Below, piece by piece: positions 26,846 to 35,593 of a stretch of DNA of 64,000 nt; position 1 is the stretch's first letter, and every line of letters begins with the position of its first letter. This stretch comes from Roseovarius amoyensis (GTDB lineage: Bacteria > Pseudomonadota > Alphaproteobacteria > Rhodobacterales > Rhodobacteraceae), in contig NZ_QITQ01000003.1 in assembly GCF_003260265.1 (NCBI RefSeq), positions 124,001-188,000 on the forward strand. Reading direction: 5' to 3'. Position numbers and translations under genes: made by a program. The notes beneath the pieces are model-generated. The model saw only the letters and a program-made list of their open reading frames with translations. It ran no database searches and was not told the origin of the DNA.

Positions 26846-29800
26846 TCAGGCGGCGGGGCCGGTGGCGGTTTCGTCGCCCTTGCGTTCGCCCGCCCCGAGA
26901 TCGCCGAGAATGGCATAAAGCGCCGGCAGCACCACCAGCACCAGCACTGTCGCCGACAACAGGCCGAAGACGACCGAGATCACCAGCGGCTTGACCGTCT
27001 GCGCCTGGGTGCTGGTCTCGGCCAAAAGCGGCGCCAGCCCCATCATCGTGGTCGAGACCGACACCACGATGGGGCGGAACCGTTCGCGGCTGGCGCGGCC
27101 GGCGGCGACCGCGCGGGGGACGCCCTCGGCGCTGTGGCGCTTGATCACCTGCACCAGCAGGATGGCGTTGTTGACAACGATACCCGCCAGCGACGCCGCC
27201 CCCATGATCGACGGCATCGAGATGTTATAGCCCATCGCCATGTGTCCCAGCACCACGCCCACCAGCGCCAGCGGAATCGTCAGCATCACGATCAGTGGTT
27301 CCACATAGCTGCGGAACTGGAACGACAGCACAACATAGATGCCCACCAGCCCCACCAGAAAGCCGCGCAGGATAGAGCCCATGGTTTCGGCGGAGTTGGC
27401 GTTCTGCCCCTCGACCGCATAGCTCATGCCGGGATAATCGCGCACCAGATCGGGCAGGAACCCGGCCGCGACCTGGCTGACGATGGCGTCGGCATTGCCG
27501 ATGCGGCCGTCGACATCCGCCGCCACGGTGACGCTGCGGGCGCCGTTGATATGGGTGACGGTGCCCCAGCCGCGGGCCTCTTCGATGCGGACGACGGTAC
27601 TGAGCGGGATGCGCGTGCCGCCGGGCAGAACCACCTCAAAGGCCGCCAGGTCGTCATGCGCGTCGCGGTCGGCCCCGGTCTGTTCGATCTCGATCTCGTG
27701 GCTGATGTCGCCCTCTTGCACGGTGGTCACGATCCGGCCCAGGAACGCGCTGCCAAGCTGCGCCGCCACGTCCGATGCGGTCAGCCCCAGCCCGGTTGCG
27801 CCCTCGGCCAGCGTCAGGCGCAGCTCGGGCCGGCCGGGGCGCAGGTCGGACATGGCGTTGTAGATGCCGACATAGGTTTCCAGTTCTGCCAGCAGCCGCG
27901 CAGCGGCGGTGTCAAGCACATCGAGATCGGGGCCGGACAGGCGAATTTCCACCGCCCGGCCCTGGGGGCCTATTCCCGGCTCGGTCAGGGTTATGGCGAT
28001 GGCGCCGGGCACGGCGCCGATCTCTTTGCGCCAAGCAGCGATCAGGTCGTCCAGCGAGGTGGTGCGGGTCTCGGCGCCCAGCAGGTCGGCTGTGACGGTG
28101 GCGACATGGGGGCCGGTTTCGCCGGCGCTGAGGTTGCGGTTGAAATGGGTCTGCACCGTCCGGACCAGCGCCGCGCCGCCGGGCTGGTCGGGTGAAAACC
28201 GCGCATCGACCGCCAGCAGCGCCGCGCGCACATGTTCGGCAACGGCTTCGGTCGGGGCCAGCGGGGTGCCCTGCGGCATCAGGATGCGGGCCTCAAGCAC
28301 GTCGCCGTCGATCTCGGGCAGGGCGTCGCGCTTGACATAGCCTGCCCGCATCAGCGCCACGGTGACGATCAGCACGGCAATGATCAGCCCGGTCACCATG
28401 TAGCGCCAGGATATCGCGCCATCGACCAGCCGCCCCAGCGCCCTGTCGCGGGTCCAGGCAAAGCCGCGCTCGAACCCGGCGCGCAGGCGCGAGGCGGGCG
28501 CCTCGGCCGCCTTGAGCCCGTGCGACAGGTGATGCGGCAGGACCAGAAAGGCCTCCATCAGGCTGGCGGCAAGCGCGGCGATCAGCACGATCGGCAGCAC
28601 CTCCAGCACCGCGCCCAGCTCGCCCGAGAGAAACGACAGCGGCGCAAAGATCGCCACCGTGGTGACGAAGGACGAAACCACCCCGGGCAGCACCTGCCTG
28701 GTGCCGGTGATCACGGCATCGAGGCGCGAGGCCCCGCGCGCGGCCTCTTCGGCGATGGCGTCGGATATGACGATGGAATCGTCCATCACGATGCCGATCG
28801 CCATCAACAGCGCCACCAGCGTGATCATGTTCAGCGACAGCCCCGTCAGCGCCATCGCCACGAAGGCGCCCAGAAACGCCACCGGCAGCCCCAGCGCCGC
28901 CCAGATGGCGTAGCGGGGCCTGAAAAAGAGGCTCATCACCGCCACTACCAGCACCAGCCCCAGAACGCCGTTCGAAACCAGCATTTGCAGGCGGTCGCGC
29001 ACGATGGTGGTCATGTCCTGCACCACCTCGAGGCGCAGCGAGGGCGGCACCTGCGCGCGCTCGGTTTCGATCAGGTCGCTGACGGCGTCGAAGACGCGCA
29101 GCGCATCCGCGCCCAGTGCCTTGTCAACCTGCAGGTAGACCGCGCGCGTGCCATCCAGAAAGGCGCGGTTTTCGGGCGGGCTGTAGCTTTGCTCGATCTG
29201 CGCGATCTGGCCCAGGGTCAGCTTTGCACCGTCGGGCTTGGACAGCACCACCAGCCGCGCCAGCGCCTCGGCGCTGCGGCGCTCGTCGGCGAAACGCAGG
29301 GCGATGTCCTGCTGCGGCGTTTCCAGGCGGCCCAGCGGGCTGTCGATGCTTTGCGCGCCGATGGTCGCGGCCAGGGCGGCGGCGCTGAGCCCGTGTTCCA
29401 GCAGGACCGCGCGCGACACGGTGATCAGGAACTGCCGAGTGCCAAAACCGGTCAGCGTGACCTTTGCCACGCCGGGCAGGGCCGACAGCCGGTCCTTTAG
29501 TGCGTCGCCATAGCGTTCAAGCTGCGGCGCGGGCATGTCGCCCGCAACCGCGACCGAGGCGACCATGTCGGTTCGGTTCAACTGACGCACCAGCGCGGGA
29601 TCGGCATCATCGGGGAAATCGTCGATCGCTGTCACCTCGGTACGCAGATCGTTGACGAAACGCCCCACATCGCCCCCCGGCGTCAGCGTCGCCACCGCGC
29701 GGGCGGCGTTTTCCTGGGCGGTGCAGGTCAGTTCGTCCAGGTTTTCGACCGGCTCGACCGCGTCCCAGATGCGACGGCAGATCGCATCCTCGACCTCGGC

Positions 29801-29962
29801 CGCGGTGGCGCCGCGATAGACCACCGAAATCTCGGCCTCGGTGGGGCGGAAATCGGGGAATGTTTCACGCTTGAGCATCGGCGCGGCAAAGATCCCGGCC
29901 GCGGCGATCAGCACCAGCAACAGGTTGGCCGCCGTGGGATGGCGCGCGAACCAGGCGATCAT
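26846..29962 (-). CDS. RND efflux transporter permease (HAE1/AcrB-like), system 1
   Basis: This 1038-residue inner-membrane proton-driven pump has 12 helices with two large periplasmic loops after helices 1 and 7. GIVMDDSIVI in helix 4 holds the proton-relay aspartate pair. ETFPDFRPTEAEISVVYRGATAAEVED at the N-terminus is typical of the HAE1/MMPL-like subgroup. The start ATG 29962 overlaps the stop of the adaptor gene (ATGA). The substrate is unknown. No outer-membrane TolC-like gene is adjacent. Confidence 0.9.
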   Translation of the reverse strand: MIAWFARHPTAANLLLVLIAAAGIFAAPMLKRETFPDFRPTEAEISVVYRGATAAEVEDAICRRIWDAVEPVENLDELTCTAQENAARAVATLTPGGDVGRFVNDLRTEVTAIDDFPDDADPALVRQLNRTDMVASVAVAGDMPAPQLERYGDALKDRLSALPGVAKVTLTGFGTRQFLITVSRAVLLEHGLSAAALAATIGAQSIDSPLGRLETPQQDIALRFADERRSAEALARLVVLSKPDGAKLTLGQIAQIEQSYSPPENRAFLDGTRAVYLQVDKALGADALRVFDAVSDLIETERAQVPPSLRLEVVQDMTTIVRDRLQMLVSNGVLGLVLVVAVMSLFFRPRYAIWAALGLPVAFLGAFVAMALTGLSLNMITLVALLMAIGIVMDDSIVISDAIAEEAARGASRLDAVITGTRQVLPGVVSSFVTTVAIFAPLSFLSGELGAVLEVLPIVLIAALAASLMEAFLVLPHHLSHGLKAAEAPASRLRAGFERGFAWTRDRALGRLVDGAISWRYMVTGLIIAVLIVTVALMRAGYVKRDALPEIDGDVLEARILMPQGTPLAPTEAVAEHVRAALLAVDARFSPDQPGGAALVRTVQTHFNRNLSAGETGPHVATVTADLLGAETRTTSLDDLIAAWRKEIGAVPGAIAITLTEPGIGPQGRAVEIRLSGPDLDVLDTAAARLLAELETYVGIYNAMSDLRPGRPELRLTLAEGATGLGLTASDVAAQLGSAFLGRIVTTVQEGDISHEIEIEQTGADRDAHDDLAAFEVVLPGGTRIPLSTVVRIEEARGWGTVTHINGARSVTVAADVDGRIGNADAIVSQVAAGFLPDLVRDYPGMSYAVEGQNANSAETMGSILRGFLVGLVGIYVVLSFQFRSYVEPLIVMLTIPLALVGVVLGHMAMGYNISMPSIMGAASLAGIVVNNAILLVQVIKRHSAEGVPRAVAAGRASRERFRPIVVSVSTTMMGLAPLLAETSTQAQTVKPLVISVVFGLLSATVLVLVVLPALYAILGDLGAGERKGDETATGPAA

Positions 29963-31269
29963 TCGCCGCTCTCCGCCGGGGTCACGATAGTGCCCGGTAA
30001 GGCCGGCACGATGTCGTCGATGATGACCTCTTCGCCAGGCTCGATGCCGGCCTCGATCACCGAGATGTCCCCCTGCCGCCAGCCAAGCGATACCTCGCGC
30101 AGCGCCAGCCGGCCATCGGCGTCGCGCAGATAGACGGTGTCGCCCTGATGCACGGCGCTGGCGGGCAGGGTGATGCGCGGCGCCAGTTCGGGCCCGGTCA
30201 GCACCGCCTCGACATACATGTTGGGCACCAGTGGCAGGCGCAGTGGCGGGGCGATGCCCGCATACGGGTTGTCGACGGCGATCACCACCGGCACCGAGCG
30301 CGCCTGCGGGTCAAGCGCGTTGCCGACGCGGATCACCCGGCCCTGCCAGACCTGCCCGGTCCCGGAAACCAGCCGCAGTTCCGCCTCGATCCGGTCGAGC
30401 ACGGTTTCGCGGATGCCGGTTTCAAAGCTCACCCCGCTGTCGGAAACCGCGGCCCCCATCAGGCGCGGAAACCCCTCGACCGGCAGGTGCACGGTGATCT
30501 CGGCGCGCGCGACGCCATCGGCGGTGACCAGCCTTTGCCCGGCGGTCACGAACTGGTGGCGTTCGACATGCACCTCGCCCACGCGCAGGTCGAACGGCGT
30601 TTCGATCCGCGTCATGGCAAGGTCGCGCCGGGCGCTGGCCAGCGCGGCCTCGGCGCGCGCGGCCTGGGCGGCCAGCCGCGCCTTGCGCACCGGCACCAGC
30701 GCCAGGGTATTTTCCAGTTCTTGCACGCCGCGGCGGATCTGCAGCGTGGCGCGCTCCTGTTCATCCAGCCGTGCCTGCGGCGCGGCGCCCTGCGCCACCA
30801 GTTCGCGCACGCGGGCAAGATCGCTCTCGGCCAGGGTCCGGCGGCTTTTCTCGATCTCCAGCAGGCGGGCGGTGTTCTCGGCCTCGACGTCGATCTGCCT
30901 GCCCTCGGCGTGCAGGGCCGCAAGATCGGCCTGAACCTGGTGCAGAGCGGTCTCATAGCGGCTGCGGTCGATTTCCAGCACCCTGGTGCCGGCGACGATC
31001 AGGTTGCCGGTCTCCAGCTCGGGGTGGCGATAGGTCACCGCGCCCGCGACCTCTGCCACTGCCTGCCAGCTTTGCGCGGCGCTGACGGTGCCATAGCCGC
31101 GCACCACCGGGCGTACCGGCACGGCCTCGGCGATCAGGGTGCGGGCGGCGACGCTGCGTTCGGCCTGTTCGACGCGCGCGGGCGGTTCCGCCTGCCACAC
31201 CAGCCACACCGACAGCGCGATGCCGATGGCGACCGGTGGCACGATCCGCAATAATCTGGCTGTCTTCAT
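29959..31269 (-). CDS. RND periplasmic adaptor (HlyD family), system 1
   Basis: This 436-residue membrane-fusion protein has an N-terminal anchor (about 8-25), a split lipoyl-like domain, an alpha-helical hairpin (about 110-215, rich in E/A/R/L heptads such as EIEKSRRTLAESDLARVRELV) and beta-barrel domains. It bridges the inner-membrane RND pump to an outer-membrane channel. Start ATG 31269 is first in the two-gene operon. It is the upstream partner of the permease gene. Confidence 0.88.
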   Translation of the reverse strand: MKTARLLRIVPPVAIGIALSVWLVWQAEPPARVEQAERSVAARTLIAEAVPVRPVVRGYGTVSAAQSWQAVAEVAGAVTYRHPELETGNLIVAGTRVLEIDRSRYETALHQVQADLAALHAEGRQIDVEAENTARLLEIEKSRRTLAESDLARVRELVAQGAAPQARLDEQERATLQIRRGVQELENTLALVPVRKARLAAQAARAEAALASARRDLAMTRIETPFDLRVGEVHVERHQFVTAGQRLVTADGVARAEITVHLPVEGFPRLMGAAVSDSGVSFETGIRETVLDRIEAELRLVSGTGQVWQGRVIRVGNALDPQARSVPVVIAVDNPYAGIAPPLRLPLVPNMYVEAVLTGPELAPRITLPASAVHQGDTVYLRDADGRLALREVSLGWRQGDISVIEAGIEPGEEVIIDDIVPALPGTIVTPAESGE

Positions 31270-31343
31270 GGGCGGTATCCCCCGGGGTTGCCGCCCGACC
31301 GTGCCTGCCGGCTCCGGTCCCGGCCGGCGCGACGCGGCCCGGC

Positions 31344-31748
31344 CTAGTGGTGGTGTGGACCAAGACGGTTATGCAACCGCGCGTCGTGATCACGGAAATG
31401 GTCGGTGAACCATGCCTCCAGCACCTGGGTCAGGCGCTCGGCTGTCTGATCCTCGCTTGGCATGGCACCGTCCATGATGTCGCGCAGCTCGTCCAGCAGA
31501 TATTCATGGCTGCCCTTGTGAGCCTTGAACTGATCGTAATCGGCCCTTTTCATCTGCCGTTCCTCATGCGCGAAATGCGCCGAGATCGACTGGTAGAGAT
31601 CGCCCAGACACTTGTCGACGTCGGCGCCGGCGTGCCCATCAAGGATGGCGGCGGCGGCGGTGTTCACCAGGTCGATCAGTTCGCGGTGTTCGTGGTCGAC
31701 CGCTTCGTCGCCGACGCTAAATTCTGGTTTCCAGGAGATCGGTGCCAT
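31344..31748 (-). CDS. Bacteriohemerythrin (O2/NO-binding di-iron protein)
   Basis: This 134-residue four-helix bundle carries the hemerythrin iron-ligand pattern: H19/H21 (DHEHREL), H58 and H61 (HFAHEERQM), H77 and H81 (HKGSHEYLL), H117 and D121 (HFRDHDARL). Members reversibly bind O2 and may deliver it to oxygenases or bind NO. ATG 31748 has AAGGA upstream. It ends the sNOR-type operon on the same strand, 11 bp after the upstream gene. A role in O2 or NO handling in this cluster is inference. Confidence 0.92.
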   Translation of the reverse strand: MAPISWKPEFSVGDEAVDHEHRELIDLVNTAAAAILDGHAGADVDKCLGDLYQSISAHFAHEERQMKRADYDQFKAHKGSHEYLLDELRDIMDGAMPSEDQTAERLTQVLEAWFTDHFRDHDARLHNRLGPHHH

Positions 31749-31759
31749 CGGTCCGTCCT

Positions 31760-32278
31760 TCAGTGAATGTAGAAGCCGCCGCTCGAAGCATCGAAATCTA
31801 CCGCAATGCTTTCGCCGGCACTCAACGATATGTCAAATTCCGCCTCGAAGGCAAAACCGGAATTGGCGGGGTCGTCCTGCAGGCGCAGCGCCAGCCTGCG
31901 GTCGCCCGCGGGCAGTTCAAAACGTTCATAAACCCGCGACGGGCCGCTGCCGGCCAGCCCTGTCGGGAACACGTCGGTGGCATAGACGGTGTCGCCGTCG
32001 ATATCCATCTCGATGCGCACCGGCGCGCGGCGGCGGTCGCAAAGCTGGGCGTTGCGCATGTTGCGGGGCAGGGCGGCGAGTTCCTCTTCGGTGCGGTCGC
32101 GGCAGTTGCGCACCCCCGAATGGGCAAAGCTCAGCCGCAGGGCGCCGTGATCATCGGGCACGCTTTGCCATTCCGGTCGGGCTGACAGCACAGCGGTGCC
32201 CAGGACCAGTGCCAGCGTCAGCACCCCGCCGGTGATCAGGTGCCGGGGGCGTTTCAGCCAGTCGTTAGCATTGTTCAT
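31760..32278 (-). CDS. Hypothetical membrane-anchored periplasmic protein of the sNOR-type cluster
   Basis: This 172-residue protein has one membrane helix (about 14-33) followed by a beta-rich soluble domain exposed to the periplasm. Two cysteines, C59 and C80, could form a disulfide. No family is recognised. It is translationally coupled to the cytochrome b-ferredoxin gene (ATGA at 32275-32278), which suggests a structural or assembly role in the same complex. Confidence 0.7.
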   Translation of the reverse strand: MNNANDWLKRPRHLITGGVLTLALVLGTAVLSARPEWQSVPDDHGALRLSFAHSGVRNCRDRTEEELAALPRNMRNAQLCDRRRAPVRIEMDIDGDTVYATDVFPTGLAGSGPSRVYERFELPAGDRRLALRLQDDPANSGFAFEAEFDISLSAGESIAVDFDASSGGFYIH

Positions 32279-33867
32279 GCGCTGGCCCTCCGGATTTCGG
32301 CAGAGGCGCTCATCTCGGCCTTTTCCTCTTCTTCAAGCGGGCGGACATTCTCGAATTCCGGCAACTGCGCCAGTTCCTCGGAAAAGGCACTCATCTCGGT
32401 CGCCAGGCGCTTTCGCTCGCTCATGCCGGCCCAGATCGTGCGTACCCGCTCGCGCGGGACGCGCTGGCGCAGGAACGGGTCGCGTTCGCGGGCAAAGCGC
32501 GCCTCGGTCCACTCATGCCCATAGCGGTTGAAGCAATCGCGCTCAGCACAGCCGGCGACGGCGACCCCGTCAGCCAGCCCGCGGCTGATGATGAAGTCGA
32601 TCAGCGACGGCGGCGCCATCGCCACGCAGGGCATGACCACGCGGCCCTTTTCCGGCGCGGCGGCGGCGCCGTGGCCACAGGCCAGCGTCAGCACGCGGCC
32701 CTTGCCCGTCAGCTGTTGGGCGGCCTCGATCACCTCGGCGCGCAGATCGGCCAGCGGGCGGTCGGGCAGGTCGATGCCGGTAACCAGGTCGCCGGAGCGG
32801 CGGAACGGCGACGAGGACGGGCAGGCGCCCATGCAGATACCGCAGGCCACGCAGCGGGCGGGGTTGACCTCGACCTGGTGGGAAAATGGCAGCCCGTCGG
32901 TGCGCGGCACCAGGGTGATGGCGGCATAGGGGCAGTCAGCGACACAGCGCGAACAGCCGTTGCAGTGATCCAGGAACACCTCTGCCGCGCCGCCCTCGCG
33001 CCGGGGCGGCATCCAGGGCATGCCGACAAGAACCACGGTAAAGATCACCACCCCGGCCCAGATCACGCCCGAGGGAACGCTTTCGATCACCGGATAGAGC
33101 GACAGCAGGAACCAGTCCATGCCCAGCGATTGCGGCACCGTGGCCAGGTCGGCCGGTCCCTGCGACGTGGCTGGAATGGCGTAGGAGCCAACCACCAGCG
33201 CGCCCAGCGTGATCACGGTCAGGCCCCGCGGCGGGTTGGTGCGGGCATCGGTGATGCGCTGAATATGAATCCACATCAACAGCAGCAGCAACAGCGGGAT
33301 GGCGATGTGCAGGAACACCATCAAGGTGAAGAAGCGCGACGACAGCAGTTCGGGCGCGAGAAAGTTGCGCGCAATCGGTTCGCCGAAGATGCCCAGCGTG
33401 TCCAGCAGCTCGGTCGATACGGTGGCGACGTATTGCGCCAGCTTGTCCCAGACCAGCCAATAGCCGGTGATCCCCGACAGATAGACGAACCAGATCACCG
33501 GAATGCCGGTGATCCAGGAAAACCAGCGCCGCCCGCGATAGCGGTCAAAGGACCATTCCCGGATCAGGTGGACGAACATCACCAGCACCATCAGGTCCGA
33601 CGCATAGCGGTGCAGGCTGCGTGCCAGCCCCGCATGCCACCAGTGATCGTTGGTCAGCCATTCGATCGAGGAATAGGCCGCCGTCACCCCGGTATCGAAA
33701 AAGATGAACAGGTAGATGCCGCTGACGGCGACCACCCAGAACAGCAGCCATCCCAGCGGGCCAAGCTGTCCCATTGGGTTCCAGTCGGCGCCGAACAGCC
33801 GGTCGAGCCCGCGTTCCGCCCGGTCAAAGCCGCGCCGGATCGTGGCGCGCAGTCCTGTGGTCTTCAT
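32275..33867 (-). CDS. Cytochrome b - ferredoxin - MvhD-like fusion protein
   Basis: This 530-residue protein has an N-terminal cytochrome b with bis-His pairs H86/H187 and H100/H201 (14-residue spacing in both helices), further membrane helices to about 285, two 4Fe-4S motifs (C302-C305-C308-C312 and C339-C342-C345-C349), and a C-terminal domain with C397, C414, C440 and C445 (LACGHG, MPC, GCAERDC) like the MvhD/FlpD FeS electron carrier. It should pass electrons between a cytoplasmic donor and the membrane. It lies in the sNOR-type cluster upstream of the small exported protein and overlaps the senC end (4 bp). An unusual architecture. Confidence 0.82.
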   Translation of the reverse strand: MKTTGLRATIRRGFDRAERGLDRLFGADWNPMGQLGPLGWLLFWVVAVSGIYLFIFFDTGVTAAYSSIEWLTNDHWWHAGLARSLHRYASDLMVLVMFVHLIREWSFDRYRGRRWFSWITGIPVIWFVYLSGITGYWLVWDKLAQYVATVSTELLDTLGIFGEPIARNFLAPELLSSRFFTLMVFLHIAIPLLLLLLMWIHIQRITDARTNPPRGLTVITLGALVVGSYAIPATSQGPADLATVPQSLGMDWFLLSLYPVIESVPSGVIWAGVVIFTVVLVGMPWMPPRREGGAAEVFLDHCNGCSRCVADCPYAAITLVPRTDGLPFSHQVEVNPARCVACGICMGACPSSSPFRRSGDLVTGIDLPDRPLADLRAEVIEAAQQLTGKGRVLTLACGHGAAAAPEKGRVVMPCVAMAPPSLIDFIISRGLADGVAVAGCAERDCFNRYGHEWTEARFARERDPFLRQRVPRERVRTIWAGMSERKRLATEMSAFSEELAQLPEFENVRPLEEEEKAEMSASAEIRRASA

Positions 33868-34697
33868 GTTGCCTCGCTGGCTCTTGGGTGGCGTGTCTGG
33901 TTGCGGATCGCCCGGCGACGCTGTAGCCAGAGCCGCAGAATGATCGTCCCGGTGATGATCAGCGACAGGCCGCCAAAGAAGATCCCGAAAAATATTCCGT
34001 AATCAAAACGATATGCTCCGGTGAGCGGGTTATATACAGTGCAGAGAAAACTGATGCGGTTCCACAGATCCTTGGCGCCGATCGACATGGTCTCTGTCCC
34101 CAGGACCAGCTCTTTCAGCGGTTGCACAAGGACCGGCAGTGGAAAGTTCTCGCCATAGATCTGGCGATAGACGCGACCCTCGGCGTCCAGCACGGTGGTC
34201 TGGGTGACGTGATCGAACCCGCCCGCCGCGGCGCGGAAGGAAAAGCCGAGATCGTTCAGGAACGTGGCGGTGGTGTCGGCGTCGGCACTGGCAACGTACC
34301 AGTCCGGCACACCCTTCAGCTTGTGGGTGCCGGCAAACCCCGCCAGTTGCTCGGGCGTGTCGCCGCTGGCGTCGAAACCGAAGGTCAGCACCGCGAACGC
34401 ATCGTCGCCCAGGGTTTGGCGCGCGCGCAGGATCTGTTTGCGCAGGTTTTCCGTGGTCAGCGGGCAGACCGTGGCGCAGGAGGTAAAGACCAGCGACACC
34501 ACCAGCGGCCGGCCGCGCAGATCGGCCAGCGCCAGCGGTGCGCCGGTCTGGTCGGTCAGGATGTGATCGCCGGTCAGTCCGCCGATGGCGCCCTGGCTTT
34601 CGTCGAATGCGATTTCCACGTCGAGCTTCTGCGCCGCCGCGAACGAGGGCAGGACCATGCAGAGCAGGGCCACAAGTGTCCGCATCAGCCGAGCCAT
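33864..34697 (-). CDS. senC: SCO1/SenC copper chaperone
   Basis: This 277-residue protein has a signal peptide (1-22), a thioredoxin-like domain with the copper site C74-ATV-C78 and H163 (GFDHVTQT), and a C-terminal membrane helix (about 233-258). SCO proteins load copper into CuA of subunit II. The start was set at ATG 34697 because of GGGGAG upstream; ATG 34685, which overlaps the cyoE stop (TGATG), is an alternative. SenC beside oxidase-like subunits is the hallmark of the norSY-senC arrangement. Confidence 0.88.
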   Translation of the reverse strand: MARLMRTLVALLCMVLPSFAAAQKLDVEIAFDESQGAIGGLTGDHILTDQTGAPLALADLRGRPLVVSLVFTSCATVCPLTTENLRKQILRARQTLGDDAFAVLTFGFDASGDTPEQLAGFAGTHKLKGVPDWYVASADADTTATFLNDLGFSFRAAAGGFDHVTQTTVLDAEGRVYRQIYGENFPLPVLVQPLKELVLGTETMSIGAKDLWNRISFLCTVYNPLTGAYRFDYGIFFGIFFGGLSLIITGTIILRLWLQRRRAIRNQTRHPRASEAT

Positions 34698-35569
34698 GCC
34701 GCCGCTCCCCGGTCGAGGATGACCCCCAGCGACAACAGCGCGAAATGCAGCAGCGAGGCGTGGAATGTCGTCTTGGCGTGCCCGCGCGACGGGGCGCGCA
34801 TCAGCCGCCAGGACGCGACCAGGAACACCGCGCCGCTGACCCCGGCAAAGAGGCCGTAGATCACGCCGTAGCCATAGAAAAGCGGCCCCATCGACAGCGC
34901 CGACAGCGCCACGACATGGGCAAAGATCACCGGCGCCCAGACCTCGGACCCGTGGGTGACGGGCAGCATCGGGATGCCGGCGCGGCGATAATCCTCGCCG
35001 CGTACCGCCGCGAGCGCCCAGAAATGCGGCGGCGTCCACAAGAACAGCACCACCGACAGCAAGATCGGCACCGGGCCGATCACCGGCCCGAATTCGGGCC
35101 GCGCGGCCACGGCGCCCGCCAGCAGTGCAAAGCTGCCCGCCGCGCCGCCGATCACCACGTTCCAGACCGTGCGCTGCTTGAGCACGAGCGTATAGAGCAG
35201 CCCGTAGGTGGCCGCGCCGGCAAAGACCAGCACCGCCGCCAGGGTGCCGCCGGTGGCCCAGCCCAGCAGCAGCGAAACCATCAGCAGCGCGGTAAAGGTC
35301 GCGGGCCAGATCGGGCCCTCCTTCAGCCGGCCGCTGGCAAAGGGGCGGGTATGGGTGCGCGCCATCAGGCGGTCGAGGTCGCGCTCGAAATACTGGTTGA
35401 AGGCCCCCGCCGCGCCTGAGGCACCGAGCACGGCGAGGGTAAAGGCCGCCGCCGCCCCCCAGCCCATGCCGCCGTCGCCGGTCAGAATGCCGACGAGGGC
35501 CGCAAGGGCGATGAAGAGGCCGATCCGAAGCTTGAGGATCGAGGCCGTGGTAGAGAGGACGGCGTGCAT
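34685..35569 (-). CDS. cyoE: Protoheme IX farnesyltransferase
   Basis: This 294-residue UbiA-family membrane enzyme adds a farnesyl group to heme b to make heme O. Motifs are NQYFERDLDRLMARTHTRPFASGR (first Asp-rich loop) and the YTLVLKQRTVWN and WTPPHFWAL loops; about nine helices. Presence in this operon suggests the linked oxidase-type enzyme uses an O- or A-type heme, or that heme farnesylation is co-regulated with it. It lies between norY-like and senC genes. Confidence 0.93.
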   Translation of the reverse strand: MHAVLSTTASILKLRIGLFIALAALVGILTGDGGMGWGAAAAFTLAVLGASGAAGAFNQYFERDLDRLMARTHTRPFASGRLKEGPIWPATFTALLMVSLLLGWATGGTLAAVLVFAGAATYGLLYTLVLKQRTVWNVVIGGAAGSFALLAGAVAARPEFGPVIGPVPILLSVVLFLWTPPHFWALAAVRGEDYRRAGIPMLPVTHGSEVWAPVIFAHVVALSALSMGPLFYGYGVIYGLFAGVSGAVFLVASWRLMRAPSRGHAKTTFHASLLHFALLSLGVILDRGAAAWLG

Positions 35570-35593
35570 GCGAGGTCTCCTAACTTCGTCCGG

